A DNA stretch of 64,000 bases from Shewanella sp. Isolate11 (lineage in GTDB: Bacteria; Pseudomonadota; Gammaproteobacteria; Enterobacterales; Shewanellaceae), in assembly GCF_022398315.1 (NCBI RefSeq), contig NZ_JAKEVF010000001.1, positions 915,397-979,396 of the forward strand. Direction: 5' to 3'. The position numbers and the translations under genes were made by a program. Numbering within the stretch: position 1 is the first letter of the stretch; each line of letters starts with the position of its first letter. The notes below the pieces were generated by a model, which worked only from the letters and a program-made list of their open reading frames with translations, was not told the DNA's origin and did not search any database. Of this stretch, positions 37,392 to 48,499 are shown in pieces.

Positions 37392-38555
37392 ATGACGACT
37401 GACAACAAACAAAAAATATTTGCCATGGTTGCCGGGGAGCTTTCTGGTGACATTCTTGGTGCAGGACTGATCCGCTCGCTAAAACAGCGTTATCCCGATG
37501 CAAGGTTTGTCGGTATTGGCGGTCCGCTAATGGATGAGCTAGGTTTCGAGTCTTTGTTTTCCTTCGAAGAATTAGCTGTGATGGGTATCGTTGAAGTGTT
37601 ATCACGATTACCAAGATTACTTAAGGTAAGAAAAACCTTAATTAATGAGATCACTAGGCTCAACCCCGATTGTTTTATAGGTATCGATGCGCCTGATTTT
37701 AATATCGGCCTCGAGCTTAAATTAAAGCAACGTGGCATTAAAACTGTGCATTATGTCAGTCCCTCTGTGTGGGCATGGCGACCTAAACGCATTTTTAAAA
37801 TTGCCAAGGCGACCAATATGGTGTTGTCTTTGCTGCCGTTTGAAAAAGCGTTTTACGATAAACATCATGTACCTTGCACCTTTGTCGGCCATACCTTAGC
37901 CGATGATATTCCACTGCAGAGTGATAAAGACAGTGCCAGAGCGCAACTTGGACTCGATCATCATGCGGAATATTTGGCGGTGTTACCCGGCTCTCGCGGT
38001 GGTGAGTTAAAACAGTTAGCCGAGCCTTTTGTTAAAGCGGCGCAGCGGTTACGCCAGCAATATCCCGATCTGAAATTTGTCACTCCTCTCGTGAATGCAA
38101 AGCGGCGTGAGCAATTTGAGCTGGCGCTTAAGACTCATGCGCCGGATCTCGATATTCATCTTATTGAAGGTCAGTCTCGTACCGTAATGGCGGCGGCAGA
38201 TGCCATTTTGTTGGCTTCAGGAACAGCGACATTAGAGGCTATGTTGGTTAAACGTCCTATGGTGGTGGCTTATCGGGTTAGTCCTATTACCTACAAAATC
38301 GCCAAAGGGATGATGCAGATTGACCGTTATTCCTTGCCGAATTTATTAGCAGGTGAAGATATTATTCCTGAGCTTATTCAAGCCGATTGTACCGCCGAGA
38401 AGATTGCAGAGGCTGTGTCAGCTCAGCTCGATGGCGATCATACTGGGTTAATCGATAAGTTTACCGAGCTTCACAAGCTACTTAAGTGTAATGCGAGTGA
38501 GCGCGCCGCCGATGCGGTTGCCGCTCTGATTGAGGGCGATAATGGCCGTTTATAA
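37392..38555 (+). CDS. lpxB: Lipid-A-disaccharide synthase LpxB
   Basis: Glycosyltransferase joining lipid X and UDP-diacylglucosamine on the inner membrane. 387 aa from ATG 37392 (a GTG at 37377 is possible). Blocks [63 protein letters not shown] and [12 protein letters not shown] are diagnostic. Overlaps rnhB by 14 bases. Confidence 0.97.
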   Translation: MTTDNKQKIFAMVAGELSGDILGAGLIRSLKQRYPDARFVGIGGPLMDELGFESLFSFEELAVMGIVEVLSRLPRLLKVRKTLINEITRLNPDCFIGIDAPDFNIGLELKLKQRGIKTVHYVSPSVWAWRPKRIFKIAKATNMVLSLLPFEKAFYDKHHVPCTFVGHTLADDIPLQSDKDSARAQLGLDHHAEYLAVLPGSRGGELKQLAEPFVKAAQRLRQQYPDLKFVTPLVNAKRREQFELALKTHAPDLDIHLIEGQSRTVMAAADAILLASGTATLEAMLVKRPMVVAYRVSPITYKIAKGMMQIDRYSLPNLLAGEDIIPELIQADCTAEKIAEAVSAQLDGDHTGLIDKFTELHKLLKCNASERAADAVAALIEGDNGRL

Positions 38556-39159
38556 GAATATTACTGACGAACAAGTTCAGACCCTTTGCGTTGGCTATTA
38601 TGCTGGCGTCGATGAAGTCGGTCGTGGCCCCTTGGTGGGCGATGTGGTGACTGCAGCCGTGGTGCTTGACCCCAATAATCCTATCGCAGGACTTAACGAC
38701 TCTAAGAAGCTCACCGAGAAAAAACGCCTCGCGCTGTATGATGAGATTTATCAAAAGGCGTTAGATGTCTCCGTTGGTCGAGCCAGTCCGGCTGAAATTG
38801 ATGAGCTTAATATTTTACATGCCACTATGTTGGCGATGCAGCGTGCTGTTGCTGGCCTTAGAGCCACGCCAGATAGAATTCTTATCGATGGTAATCGGGT
38901 GCCTGAGTTTTCGGTCGAAGCTCATGCGGTTATCAAAGGCGATGGTTTGATTGCTGGGATCAGTGCCGCCTCGATCATCGCTAAAGTGGTGAGAGACAAA
39001 GAGATGGACGAGCTCGATGCCAAGTATCCGCAATTTGGTTTTGCTAAGCACAAAGGTTATCCCACTAAGGCGCATTTTGAAGCGTTAGCACAGCATGGCG
39101 TTTTGGCCGAGCACCGAAAAAGTTTTCGTCCAGTTCAGGAGCGTTTGCAGCAGGGTTAG
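38542..39159 (+). CDS. rnhB: Ribonuclease HII
   Basis: Removes misincorporated ribonucleotides from DNA. 205 aa from ATG 38542, inside the lpxB end. The catalytic acidic residues are in [22 protein letters not shown] and in [22 protein letters not shown] and [21 protein letters not shown] are typical of type II RNase H. Confidence 0.97.
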   Translation: MAVYKNITDEQVQTLCVGYYAGVDEVGRGPLVGDVVTAAVVLDPNNPIAGLNDSKKLTEKKRLALYDEIYQKALDVSVGRASPAEIDELNILHATMLAMQRAVAGLRATPDRILIDGNRVPEFSVEAHAVIKGDGLIAGISAASIIAKVVRDKEMDELDAKYPQFGFAKHKGYPTKAHFEALAQHGVLAEHRKSFRPVQERLQQG

Positions 39160-39170
39160 AGCATTCGGCG

Positions 39171-39235
39171 GTTTTACCAGAGCCTTTAGCTGTTTTAGCT
39201 AGAGCCTTTAGCCGTTTTACCAGAGCCTTCAACGG
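39171..39235 (+). repeat. Three 22-bp tandem repeats between rnhB and dnaE
   Basis: The unit GTTTTACCAGAGCCTTTAGC repeats three times with small changes (39171, 39192 and 39214), with a fourth decayed copy after it (ATTTAGCTCTAGTC). The gap between rnhB and dnaE (39160-39402) is otherwise empty apart from the dnaE ribosome-binding region. Confidence 0.85.
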
Positions 39236-39402
39236 ATTTAGCTCTAGTCTTGATTTGGCTTTGCTAATGCATTTAGCGGGTTTTGCAGGGCTTGAGGCAA
39301 GCGTCTCGAGCTAAACTAGCTTGGCGTGCGTGAGTCTGTTAATCTCAATTTGTGATCCTTATTGGCTGAGATTTGCCAAAATAATAAAAGATATTATCAA
39401 TT

Positions 39403-42400
39403 ATGTCAGAACCTCGTTTCGTGCATCTGCGCGTTCACAGTGATTTCTCCATGTCCGATGGACTTGCCAAAGTTAAGCCGATCCTTGCCAAGGCAACCGA
39501 GCTTGAGATGGCTGCACTTGCCTTAACCGATAAGACCAACTTGTGTGGTTTGGTAAAGTTCTATAGTGGCTGTCATGGCGCGGGTATCAAACCGATTATT
39601 GGCACCGACTTCTCTATGCTTGTGCCGGGTTTTGAAGATGAGTTTTGCGCTATCACTGTGCTGGCGATGAACAATGAGGGTTATAAAAATCTGACTTTGT
39701 TGATCAGTGACGCCTATCTGCGAGGCCACGTTCGCGATCGTGCAACCATAGATCAAGATTGGCTGGTTAAATACAGCGAAGGACTGATTTTGCTCTCTGG
39801 CGCCAAAGATGGCGATGTGGGTAAGGCGCTGCTTAAAGGTAACCGTGGTCAGGTCGACTCATTAGTCGAGTTTTATCAGACCCATTTTCCTGATCGTTAT
39901 TATCTTGAATTGATCCGTACTGGCCGCCCCGATGAAGAGCGCTATCTGCACATGGCAGTCGAGTTAGCCAGCGAGAAAAATCTGCCGGTTGTGGCAACGA
40001 ACCAAGTGGTGTTTATTCAGCCTGAGCAGTTTGAAGCCCATGAGATCAGGGTGGCGATTTCTGATGGCTTTACTCTTGCCGATCCAAGACGGCCTCGCAA
40101 TTACAGTGAGCAGCAATATTTCCGTAGTCAGGATGAGATGTGTGAGTTATTTGAGGATATTCCTCAGGCGTTACAAAACACAGTCGAGATTGCTAAGCGC
40201 TGTAACGTTACCGTGCGTCTGGGGGAGTATTTCTTACCTAATTTCCCTACCGGTGAGCTATCAATTGAAGACTTCCTTGTTGATGTGTCGAAAAAGGGCT
40301 TAGAGGAGCGTCTTGAGTTTCTGTTTCCCGATGAAGCGGTGCGCGCAGAACGACGTCCCGAATACGATGAGCGGCTTGATATTGAGCTGACGGTGATTAA
40401 TAACATGGGGTTCCCCGGTTACTTCCTTATCGTGATGGAGTTTATTCAGTGGGGTAAAGATAATGGTATTCCAATCGGTCCTGGCCGTGGTTCGGGGGCG
40501 GGGTCATTAGTGGCCTATGCGCTGAAAATTACCGATCTCGACCCATTAGAATTTGACCTGCTGTTCGAACGGTTCTTGAACCCTGAACGTGTTTCCATGC
40601 CCGATTTCGACGTCGACTTTTGCATGGATAGACGTGATGAAGTGATTGACCACGTTGCCGAGCTTTATGGCCGCGATGCGGTATCGCAAATTATCACTTT
40701 TGGTACCATGGCGGCCAAGGCGGTAGTGCGAGATGTTGGCCGAGTTCTTGGGCATCCTTACGGTTTTGTTGACCGTATTTCGAAGATGATCCCAGCAGAA
40801 CCCGGAATGACGTTGGCAAAAGCCTTTGAGGCCGAACCGGCATTGCCTGAAGCCTATGATGGCGATGAAGATGTAAAAGATCTTATCGACATGTGCCGCA
40901 TTCTCGAAGGGGTGACCCGAAACGCGGGTAAACATGCCGGTGGTGTGGTTATCGCACCAACGGTGATCACCGATTTTGCGCCGCTTTATTGTGACTCTGA
41001 AGGGCATAACCCCGTTACTCAGTTCGATAAAAACGATGTGGAAACCGCCGGTCTGGTGAAGTTCGACTTCTTGGGGCTGCGTACCCTAACTATTATCGAT
41101 TGGGCGCTGCAGATGATTAACCCACATCTGGCTAAGCAGGGTAAAGACCCCATTCAGATTGAGGCGATTCCTTTAGACGATCCCGCGTCATTCCGGTTAT
41201 TGCAGCGCTATGAAACCACCGCGGTATTCCAGCTGGAATCTCGCGGGATGAAAGACTTGATTAAGCGTCTGCAACCTGACTGTTTCGAAGATATGATCGC
41301 ACTGGTGGCGTTGTTCCGTCCCGGGCCGCTGCAGTCGGGCATGGTTGACAACTTTATTGAGCGTAAGCATGGCCGGGAAGAGGTTTCTTATCCTGACTCG
41401 CAATATCAACATGAATCGTTAAAACAGTTACTCGAGCCGACCTACGGCATCATCTTGTATCAAGAGCAGGTGATGCAGATTGCACAGGTGTTGTCGGGTT
41501 ATACCTTGGGCGGCGCCGATATGTTGCGTCGTGCTATGGGTAAGAAAAAACCTGAAGAGATGGCCAAGCAGCGCAGCATCTTTAAAGAGGGCGCGATCAA
41601 TAACGGCGTCGATGGCGAACTGTCGATGAAGATCTTCGATTTGGTGGAGAAGTTCGCGGGCTATGGTTTTAACAAATCTCACTCAGCCGCTTATGCGTTA
41701 GTCTCTTATCAAACTCTTTGGCTGAAGACCCACTATCCTGCGCAGTTTATGGCGGCAGTAATGTCGGCCGATATGGATAACACCGATAAGATCGTGACGT
41801 TAGTCGATGAGTGTGATCGGATGAACTTACCTTTATTGCCGCCCGATGTTAACAAAGGCTTGTTCCGTTTTACCGTCGATGAAGATCTTAAAATTGTCTA
41901 CGGCATCGGCGCGATTAAAGGGGTGGGTGAAGGCCCAGTTGAATCTATTCTTAAAGCTCGTGAAGATGGTCCTTTTATCGATCTGTTTGACTTCTGTGCC
42001 CGTGTCGATCTGAAAAAGCTGAATAAGCGAGTGATTGAAAAACTGATCTGTGCAGGTGCACTCGATACTCTAGGGCCGCATCGTGCCGCGATGATGGCCA
42101 CCTTGCCTGAGGCCATTCGCGCCGCCGATCAACATGCTAAAGCCGAGGCCATTGGTCAGCACGATATGTTTGGTCTGCTTAATAGCGAACCCGAAGACAG
42201 TAAGCAGCAATTTGTTGAGTGTACACCTTGGCCTGACAAAGTTTGGCTGGAAGGAGAGCGTGAAACTTTAGGCTTATATCTCACAGGTCACCCGATTAAT
42301 CAGTATCTGAAAGAGCTGAAACATTACACTTCGGGTCGATTGAAAGATGTGCACCCTACTGAGCGAGGGAAAACCATTAAGGCCGCTGGCTTAGTGGTCG

Positions 42401-42876
42401 CAACACGAGTGATGATGACCAAGCGCGGCTCTAAGATGGGCCTGGTGACTTTAGACGATAAGAGCGCTCGCCTCGAGGTAATGTTATTTACCGAGGCGTT
42501 TGAAAAATTTAGCGAGCTATTAGAGAAAGACCGTATCTTGATCGTCGAAGGGGAAGTGAGTTTCGATGACTTCTCTGGCGGCAATCGCATGACGGCAAGA
42601 AATATTATCGACATGGGCGAAGCGCGCAGTCATTTCGCGCATGCGGTCGAAGTCGATGTGGATGCCACTGCTGTAGATCCTCAGTGGTTAAATCGTTTTC
42701 AAGAGGCGTTAACCCCTTGGAAGGCAGGCAGTGTGCCTGTGGTGCTTAATTACGCTCAGCCACAAGCAAAGGCGCAATTTAAGCTGGGTGATGAGTGGCG
42801 AGTGAATCCTAGCGATGAATTGATGTTGGCGCTAGAAACCCTAACCGGCTCAGATAAGGTAAGGATCTTGTTCTAA
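39403..42876 (+). CDS. dnaE: DNA polymerase III alpha subunit
   Basis: Replicative polymerase. 1157 aa, the usual length. The N-terminal PHP domain ([21 protein letters not shown]) is followed by the C-family polymerase core with [16 protein letters not shown] and the catalytic Asp pair in [16 protein letters not shown] (about residue 402), then [30 protein letters not shown], a helix-hairpin-helix near [19 protein letters not shown], and an OB fold ([20 protein letters not shown]). In many gammaproteobacteria accA follows; here tilS follows after one base. Confidence 0.99.
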   Translation: MSEPRFVHLRVHSDFSMSDGLAKVKPILAKATELEMAALALTDKTNLCGLVKFYSGCHGAGIKPIIGTDFSMLVPGFEDEFCAITVLAMNNEGYKNLTLLISDAYLRGHVRDRATIDQDWLVKYSEGLILLSGAKDGDVGKALLKGNRGQVDSLVEFYQTHFPDRYYLELIRTGRPDEERYLHMAVELASEKNLPVVATNQVVFIQPEQFEAHEIRVAISDGFTLADPRRPRNYSEQQYFRSQDEMCELFEDIPQALQNTVEIAKRCNVTVRLGEYFLPNFPTGELSIEDFLVDVSKKGLEERLEFLFPDEAVRAERRPEYDERLDIELTVINNMGFPGYFLIVMEFIQWGKDNGIPIGPGRGSGAGSLVAYALKITDLDPLEFDLLFERFLNPERVSMPDFDVDFCMDRRDEVIDHVAELYGRDAVSQIITFGTMAAKAVVRDVGRVLGHPYGFVDRISKMIPAEPGMTLAKAFEAEPALPEAYDGDEDVKDLIDMCRILEGVTRNAGKHAGGVVIAPTVITDFAPLYCDSEGHNPVTQFDKNDVETAGLVKFDFLGLRTLTIIDWALQMINPHLAKQGKDPIQIEAIPLDDPASFRLLQRYETTAVFQLESRGMKDLIKRLQPDCFEDMIALVALFRPGPLQSGMVDNFIERKHGREEVSYPDSQYQHESLKQLLEPTYGIILYQEQVMQIAQVLSGYTLGGADMLRRAMGKKKPEEMAKQRSIFKEGAINNGVDGELSMKIFDLVEKFAGYGFNKSHSAAYALVSYQTLWLKTHYPAQFMAAVMSADMDNTDKIVTLVDECDRMNLPLLPPDVNKGLFRFTVDEDLKIVYGIGAIKGVGEGPVESILKAREDGPFIDLFDFCARVDLKKLNKRVIEKLICAGALDTLGPHRAAMMATLPEAIRAADQHAKAEAIGQHDMFGLLNSEPEDSKQQFVECTPWPDKVWLEGERETLGLYLTGHPINQYLKELKHYTSGRLKDVHPTERGKTIKAAGLVVATRVMMTKRGSKMGLVTLDDKSARLEVMLFTEAFEKFSELLEKDRILIVEGEVSFDDFSGGNRMTARNIIDMGEARSHFAHAVEVDVDATAVDPQWLNRFQEALTPWKAGSVPVVLNYAQPQAKAQFKLGDEWRVNPSDELMLALETLTGSDKVRILF

Positions 42877-42877
42877 T

Positions 42878-44257
42878 ATGAACGGCTCTGAATTGTCGCC
42901 AGCGGCGCTGATTTCAGCATTAATCGAGCCACTACAACTCAAGGCTGGTACTAAGTTAGTGCTGGCTTACAGTGGCGGCGTCGACTCACAGGTATTGGCG
43001 GCGGGATTAGCCGAGTTCGCCAATCAGCATCGCCAATTTCAATATCTGCTGGTGCATGTGCATCATGGGCTGAGCGATAATGCCGAAATTTGGCAGCAGC
43101 ACTGCGAAGCCATGGCGCGAGAGTATGATTTAGCCATTGAGATCAAACGGGTTGATGTTAAACAAGGTGCTAGAGTCAGCCTTGAAGCCAGCGCCCGAGA
43201 AGCACGCTATCATGCGCTGAAACAAACACTGACAAGGGGTGACGTGTTACTGACCGCTCATCATCAAGACGATCAGTTAGAAACCATACTGTTGGCGTTA
43301 AAACGTGGCCTGGGGCCTAAAGGCTTAGCCGCCATGGGCAAGGTGCAAAGCTTTGACAAGCGTTGCTGGCTGTTACGCCCTTTGCTTGATGTCGCTCGCA
43401 GCGAGATAGAGACATACGCTGAAACTCATCACATCTCTCATATCGAAGATGAGAGTAATCAGGATAATCGTTTTGACCGTAACTTTTTGCGTTTAGAAGT
43501 TATTCCGGCGTTAAAGTCACGTTGGCCAGCGATTGCACAAACTGCCACACGCAGTGCTCAACTATGCGCCGAGCAACAGGCTTTGATTGAGCAAGAGGTA
43601 AATGCTCGCTTACCTGCCATGTTAGTCAATACCGCGCACGCCAGTATTCCCGCCTTAGATTTAAGCTTACTTGCGCAGCAATCTGCGCTATGGCAAGCGC
43701 AAATATTACGCGGCTTTATCGCTCATATTGGTTTTGAAATGCCTTCGTCGGCACAGCTTAAACAAATACTCAGCCAGCTGTTACAAGCCAAAGTCGATGC
43801 TAAGGTAGAGTTGAAAATCGGTACCATGGTGCTGCGACGTTTTCAGCATTGCCTCTATGTCGAAAGTGAGCTTGATAACTTGGTTTATCGCCAGACAAAA
43901 GTGATTTCACTGGCCGAAGTGGCCGAGAGTCAATCTCAATGCTGGCTGTTGGACGCTGGCGTGAGTTTATTGGCCGAGCGCCATGAAGAGGGTATACGCC
44001 TACGACTGCCTAAAGAGACTGAACGGGTGAGTGTTCGCTTCGGCGCAACCAGTTCGCTGCGTTGTCATCCTCATTTTCGAGATAAAGGGCGGGAGTTGAA
44101 AAAGCTGTGGCAAGAGTTGGCGGTGCCACCCTGGCTTCGCTGTCGTGTCCCGCTGATCTATTTTGATGATCGCTTAGTTGCCGCTGTCGGTTATTGGGTT
44201 GAAAAGTCATTTCTGGCAACAAAAAACCAGCCGGGGCTGGTTTTTCATCTCAATTAA
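42878..44257 (+). CDS. tilS: tRNA(Ile)-lysidine synthase TilS
   Basis: Modifies C34 of the AUA-reading tRNA(Ile) with lysine, changing its charging and decoding. 459 aa. The PP-loop ATP motif LVLAYSGGVDSQVLAAGL is at about residues 27-44, followed by HVHHGLSDNA, ARYHAL, LTAHHQDDQLETILLALKRGLGPKGLAAM and the C-terminal domains ending in FGATSSLRCHPHFRDKGRELKKLWQE. Starts one base after the dnaE stop, so it is co-translated. Confidence 0.97.
   Translation: MNGSELSPAALISALIEPLQLKAGTKLVLAYSGGVDSQVLAAGLAEFANQHRQFQYLLVHVHHGLSDNAEIWQQHCEAMAREYDLAIEIKRVDVKQGARVSLEASAREARYHALKQTLTRGDVLLTAHHQDDQLETILLALKRGLGPKGLAAMGKVQSFDKRCWLLRPLLDVARSEIETYAETHHISHIEDESNQDNRFDRNFLRLEVIPALKSRWPAIAQTATRSAQLCAEQQALIEQEVNARLPAMLVNTAHASIPALDLSLLAQQSALWQAQILRGFIAHIGFEMPSSAQLKQILSQLLQAKVDAKVELKIGTMVLRRFQHCLYVESELDNLVYRQTKVISLAEVAESQSQCWLLDAGVSLLAERHEEGIRLRLPKETERVSVRFGATSSLRCHPHFRDKGRELKKLWQELAVPPWLRCRVPLIYFDDRLVAAVGYWVEKSFLATKNQPGLVFHLN
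44222..44245 (+). terminator. Terminator embedded in the tilS 3' coding end
   Basis: AAAAACCAGC-CGGG-GCTGGTTTTT, a perfect 10-bp stem ending 10 bases before the tilS stop codon. The hairpin is read as KNQPGLVF. It is bidirectional and also lies just beyond the 3' end of the convergent diguanylate cyclase gene. Confidence 0.85.
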
Positions 44258-44270
44258 TCTTGCACTGAAT

Positions 44271-45155
44271 TCATACCGAGGCAGCGATTCGATAGCAGCG
44301 TCTGCCGGCCGCTTTAGCTTGGTACAGTGCTTTATCGGCGTTGAAGTACAACTCTGAGGAAGATTGCTGTGTTTGCCACTGAGCGACGCCGATACTGGTT
44401 TGTACATTAAAGCGATTGAGTAAGTTGTTGCTGTCAACCATCTGCAATACTCGCTGACACAGTACGCTGGCATCATCCGTGTCGCCGTTTATTAATACTG
44501 CAAACTCATCACCGCCGATCCTAAAGGCGAGCTCACTTTCACGAATCGCTTGCTGTAACGTCTGAGCAAAGCTAAGAAGTACATCGTCACCAATAAGGTG
44601 GCCATGTTGGTCATTTAAGGTTTTAAAGTTATCCAGATCCAAGACCACTAACGCAAAGGGTTCACCATTACGCTGCGAACGAGCAATCGTTTGTTTGACC
44701 ATCTCGTTATAATAACGGCGATTTCCCAGATGGGTGAGCGCATCGAACATGGCCTGACGAGATATCTGATCGTAATCAATAGCGTTTATCAGTGGTCGTA
44801 ATAGTAATTCCTGCAATTGATGAAATAACTCAGTTTGTGAATGTTGCAATGGCTCATGTAAACGGTAATGGATACAAACATCTACATCATCTAAGGTGAG
44901 ATGTTGTTTGACCTGTAAACCTTGCTCACGCCCCCAGCTTAGTCGATACTCTTTGAGGTGCAGTTGAATGCCGTTAACCGGCAAATATTGGCCTATTATT
45001 TTGCCGAAGCAGGCAAATACCGTCCGTGGATCAAGGCTTTGATGTAACTGCTGTAAAATGGTGACCATATTAGGGGCACCCTTGTCAGAGTAATGAGACT
45101 CTGAGTGATAGCGGTAAGCACTTGGCGAAAATTCTGTCGCTAAGGCAAAGTCCAT
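44271..45155 (-). CDS. Diguanylate cyclase (GGDEF domain)
   Basis: Makes cyclic di-GMP from two GTP. 294 aa with GGAG six bases before the ATG. The C-terminal GGDEF domain begins at DALTHLGNRRYYNE (about residue 135), has VLDLDNFKTLNDQHGHLIGDDVL and the intact active loop RIGGDEF (about 203-209). The expected inhibitory RxxD site five residues upstream reads RESE, so product inhibition may be weak. The N-terminal 130 residues form an unrecognised sensor domain without membrane segments. Convergent with tilS. Confidence 0.93.
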   Translation of the reverse strand: MDFALATEFSPSAYRYHSESHYSDKGAPNMVTILQQLHQSLDPRTVFACFGKIIGQYLPVNGIQLHLKEYRLSWGREQGLQVKQHLTLDDVDVCIHYRLHEPLQHSQTELFHQLQELLLRPLINAIDYDQISRQAMFDALTHLGNRRYYNEMVKQTIARSQRNGEPFALVVLDLDNFKTLNDQHGHLIGDDVLLSFAQTLQQAIRESELAFRIGGDEFAVLINGDTDDASVLCQRVLQMVDSNNLLNRFNVQTSIGVAQWQTQQSSSELYFNADKALYQAKAAGRRCYRIAASV

Positions 45156-45388
45156 AGATTACTCCACATCGGTTCGGACTCGGTATATATCCAATTAAAA
45201 GCAAATTTCGTGCCTGTTATTAAATTAAATTTATCTATGTTTGTCATTTAGTTAGTCAGTTTGCTACATTGAAACAAGAGTCATTATTCTGGCAGAGAAT
45301 AAAAAACAAACAGTTTAGTGTTATAGGCGATCTTCCACACTTGGTCGCTAATGTTGATTAAGCGATCCATCCTTTAATTGGAGCCGTA

Positions 45389-47350
45389 ATGGAACATAGC
45401 TTTCTTATTAAAATCTTATTGATGTTGATTATTGCGGTTGTCGCAATTGCTCTGTTCCGCCGCGCAGGTTTACCTGCGATCTTGGCTTATCTCATCACTG
45501 GCGTGATCAGTGGTCCTTCGGTATTTAATTGGTTTACACAGCAACAGATCCACTCGGTCGCCGAACTTGGGGTGGTGTTGTTGATGTTCTCCCTCGGTTT
45601 AGAGTTTTCATTGCCACGATTATGGGCAATGCGGCGTACCGTGTTTGGTTTAGGTAGTGCACAGGTGTTTATCACTGCGGTGCTAACCATGTGTATCAGC
45701 ATGTTGTTTGGGCTTAACCTCAATGGCGCAATTGTGGTGGGCTCGGCTATTGCTCTTTCCTCTACCGCGATTGTACTCAAGCTGTTAAATGAGCGAGGTT
45801 GGTTGCGAAAGCGACATGGCGAGTTGTCTGTCAGTGTGTTGTTATTTCAAGACTTAGCCGTAGTTCCGCTACTTATCCTTATGCCATTGTTGGCGTCCGA
45901 CAGTGAGGTTCTCACCTGGAGTGAAATCGGTTATGCCATGGCTGAAGGAGTTTTAGCCTTCATTATTTTAATGGCGGTGGGTAAATGGGCGCTGCCGAAA
46001 ATTTTCGATGAGGTGGCTCGCTCTCGCTCCAATGAGCTATTTGTGTTATCCACCTTAGTGGTGGCCTTGGCGACTGGTGCCTTTACCCAATGGATTGGTC
46101 TGTCGATGGCATTGGGAGCATTTATGACAGGGATGCTGTTGGGAGAGAGTCAGTATAAGCGCCAGCTCGAAGCAGATATTCGACCATTTCGTGACCTGCT
46201 CATGGGGCTGTTTTTTATCTCTATCGGCATGTTATTAGATTTTAGTTTGGTGCTGCAGTTCTGGTGGCAAGTGTTGTTATTAGTTGTGGCAGTTATTATT
46301 GCTAAAGCTTTGATTGTATTCGGTCTACTGCGAGCGGCCAAAGAGACCTTTAGAACCTCAGTTGCGACCGCGATTAGCCTAGCTCAAGTGGGTGAATTCA
46401 GTTTTGTGGTATTGGCGCTGGCGGTGAATTATCAACTGCTTGAGATCACCCTAAGCACAAAACTGGTGATGGTGGCGGTGATCTCCATGGCGTTAGCCCC
46501 TTGGCTGGTAAAACACAGTGTCGATATCGCTAGACGATTGCATGGAGTGAGTGCTCGACAGGATCAGGCGGCTGAAACTTTTCCGCTGATAGAGCATGCA
46601 AACGATCTGGTATTGATCTTAGGCTATGGCCGAGTTGGACAGACGATTGCCCGCTTTATGAAAACCGAAGCGATCCCCTATTTGGCGGTGGATCTTGACC
46701 CCACTCGTGTTGCCGAGGCGCGCCGAGCGGGCGAGCCAGTGTATTTTGGTGATGCGACTAAACGAGCTATTTTAAAACAGGCACATATTCGTGAAGCCAA
46801 ATTGATTGTGCTGACTTTCGATGGTCATCGCACCTTAGAGGATGTATTGCCTCTGTGTCGCCAATTTGCTCCTGAGGCAAAAATTTTAGTGAGAACCCGC
46901 GACGATGAAGGCTTAGCTGAGCTGGAAAAAGCAGGAGCGAGTCAGGTGATCCCTGAATCGTTAGAGGGCAGTTTGATGCTGGTGTCACAGGTCTTGTTTC
47001 AGTGTGGGGTTCCGCTTAATCGTATTTTGAAACGTTTAGAGTATGAGCGCCGCAACCACTATCAATATCTGCATGGTTTCTTTTCTGGTTCATCGGCGGA
47101 CTTTAGTTTAGAGCTACTACATGCGGTGGCATTACCCAAAGGGGCGCAGGTGATTGGTCTGACTCTGGCCGATATTCCGTGGCAGAAATTACGGGTTGAA
47201 CTCAGGGCGGTACGCCGAGCTGGAGCCGAGGTTGAAAGCCCTGAGATAGATTGGAAAATTCGTCGCGGGGATATCTTAATTTTGCTGGGTAAACCTAGGC
47301 GTATAGAAAAAGCGGAACAATATCTGTTGCAGGGCGCGACATTGGCTTAA
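45389..47350 (+). CDS. CPA2-family cation/proton antiporter with RCK domain (Kef/YbaL type)
   Basis: 653 aa inner-membrane protein. The Na/H exchanger-type transport domain (residues 1-380, about 12 segments; GVVLLMFSLGLEFSLPRLW, SSTAIVLKLL, LLFQDLAVVPLL) is joined to a TrkA-N nucleotide-binding domain beginning LILGYGRVGQTIARF (about 408-422), with TrkA-C features near the end (VIGLTLADIPWQKL). Glutathione-gated K efflux is known for KefB/C, but this protein could equally be a YbaL-type K or Na antiporter. Single gene, divergent from the cyclase gene across 233 bases. Confidence 0.9.
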   Translation: MEHSFLIKILLMLIIAVVAIALFRRAGLPAILAYLITGVISGPSVFNWFTQQQIHSVAELGVVLLMFSLGLEFSLPRLWAMRRTVFGLGSAQVFITAVLTMCISMLFGLNLNGAIVVGSAIALSSTAIVLKLLNERGWLRKRHGELSVSVLLFQDLAVVPLLILMPLLASDSEVLTWSEIGYAMAEGVLAFIILMAVGKWALPKIFDEVARSRSNELFVLSTLVVALATGAFTQWIGLSMALGAFMTGMLLGESQYKRQLEADIRPFRDLLMGLFFISIGMLLDFSLVLQFWWQVLLLVVAVIIAKALIVFGLLRAAKETFRTSVATAISLAQVGEFSFVVLALAVNYQLLEITLSTKLVMVAVISMALAPWLVKHSVDIARRLHGVSARQDQAAETFPLIEHANDLVLILGYGRVGQTIARFMKTEAIPYLAVDLDPTRVAEARRAGEPVYFGDATKRAILKQAHIREAKLIVLTFDGHRTLEDVLPLCRQFAPEAKILVRTRDDEGLAELEKAGASQVIPESLEGSLMLVSQVLFQCGVPLNRILKRLEYERRNHYQYLHGFFSGSSADFSLELLHAVALPKGAQVIGLTLADIPWQKLRVELRAVRRAGAEVESPEIDWKIRRGDILILLGKPRRIEKAEQYLLQGATLA

Positions 47351-47374
47351 GCGCTTTCTCGCTCATCTTTGCCA

Positions 47375-48499
47375 TTAATCGAGTTTAAAAAAGTGCTTAA
47401 TTTCATCCATCTGTGTCATACCGTCCAGATATCCCAAGTTGATTAATGCGCTGCAATAAGATTGCTCAAATAGTAGGTAGGAGACGATACTCGAATCTGA
47501 CTGCTGATTAATGCCAATCAACCTGAGTAACAGCCGCACCGCCAGAGGCATGTCATGAAAGTGCTGTGCCGCGATAAGACTTAAATCTTGGCTGGGTTTA
47601 ATCACTAACGTCTCGATAGTTTTTAGTGGTGACTCGGCGCGTTTCTGTTCAGGAATGAGTTGTAAGGTGGCGTTGATCCGCTGCAACCTTTCTAAGTCGC
47701 TATTAAGCGTATCAGAGAAGATGGTATCCAGCAGGTGACCCGCAATGGTCGCCGTCTTTGGGTGATGCTCTAATTCTTGATGTACCTGTTTGTGTGGACT
47801 ATCTAGGTTGATCACCATAATTTTTTCGGCACCCAAATGAATTGGGCTACTGAGCGGAGCCAGTTGATGCACAGAGCCATCACCATAGTAACCTCTATTA
47901 AGTTTAATCGAGGGGAATACCAAGGGGATTGCTGAGCTGGCTAACAGGTGTTCGGTATTAAGGTGAGTGCGTTGGCCGCCACGTCTGGCTCTTACCCACT
48001 CGTCAATATCATGCTGAGCCTGAAAAAAACTCACCGAGCGGGAAGAGTTATAGCAAGAGGTATCGACACAGAGAGCGTCGAGTGCGCCATTAGCAATATT
48101 ACGATCGATACGCGCAAAATTAATCAGTTCGTTGAGCAGTTCTCGCAGTGGTTCATTATTGAATAAGCTACCGGCTTCGGGATTTATTTTCTCATCTTGC
48201 AGACCCATAATCATCATCTGTAGCATATGAGAAAATATGCCACCAAAACTGGAACGGTACACTTTATGGGTGTTGAAGTGGCGCCAAACCCATTCGAGTT
48301 TTCGCACTCCAAGATGAAAACAAGAGGCGTGAGTAGCAATGGAGGTGCCATTAATCGCCCCTGCAGAAGTGCCGCAGATGATCTTAAAAGGGACGCCATG
48401 GTTACGGGGATAGTTTTGCACTACCGCCTTAAGCACGCCAACTTGATACGCCGCCCGTGCACCACCACCGCCTAAGACTAACGCTGTTTTATCCGGCAC
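47375..48499 (-). CDS. Patatin-like phospholipase family protein
   Basis: 374 aa from GTG 48499, with AAGGGG upstream. The oxyanion loop ALVLGGGGARAAYQVG (residues 6-21), the nucleophile Ser in CGTSAGAINGTS (about 42-53) and the catalytic Asp in GYYGDGSVHQLAPLSSPI complete the Ser-Asp dyad. No signal peptide, so cytoplasmic or membrane-associated. The C-terminal 120 residues are not part of the patatin fold and have no recognised motif. Natural substrate unknown; presumably a lipid ester. Convergent with the antiporter gene. Confidence 0.92.
   Translation of the reverse strand: MPDKTALVLGGGGARAAYQVGVLKAVVQNYPRNHGVPFKIICGTSAGAINGTSIATHASCFHLGVRKLEWVWRHFNTHKVYRSSFGGIFSHMLQMMIMGLQDEKINPEAGSLFNNEPLRELLNELINFARIDRNIANGALDALCVDTSCYNSSRSVSFFQAQHDIDEWVRARRGGQRTHLNTEHLLASSAIPLVFPSIKLNRGYYGDGSVHQLAPLSSPIHLGAEKIMVINLDSPHKQVHQELEHHPKTATIAGHLLDTIFSDTLNSDLERLQRINATLQLIPEQKRAESPLKTIETLVIKPSQDLSLIAAQHFHDMPLAVRLLLRLIGINQQSDSSIVSYLLFEQSYCSALINLGYLDGMTQMDEIKHFFKLD

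Noticed and set aside
39171..39257. 22-bp repeats as a CRISPR array
   Set aside because: The copies are contiguous with no spacers and only three are good.
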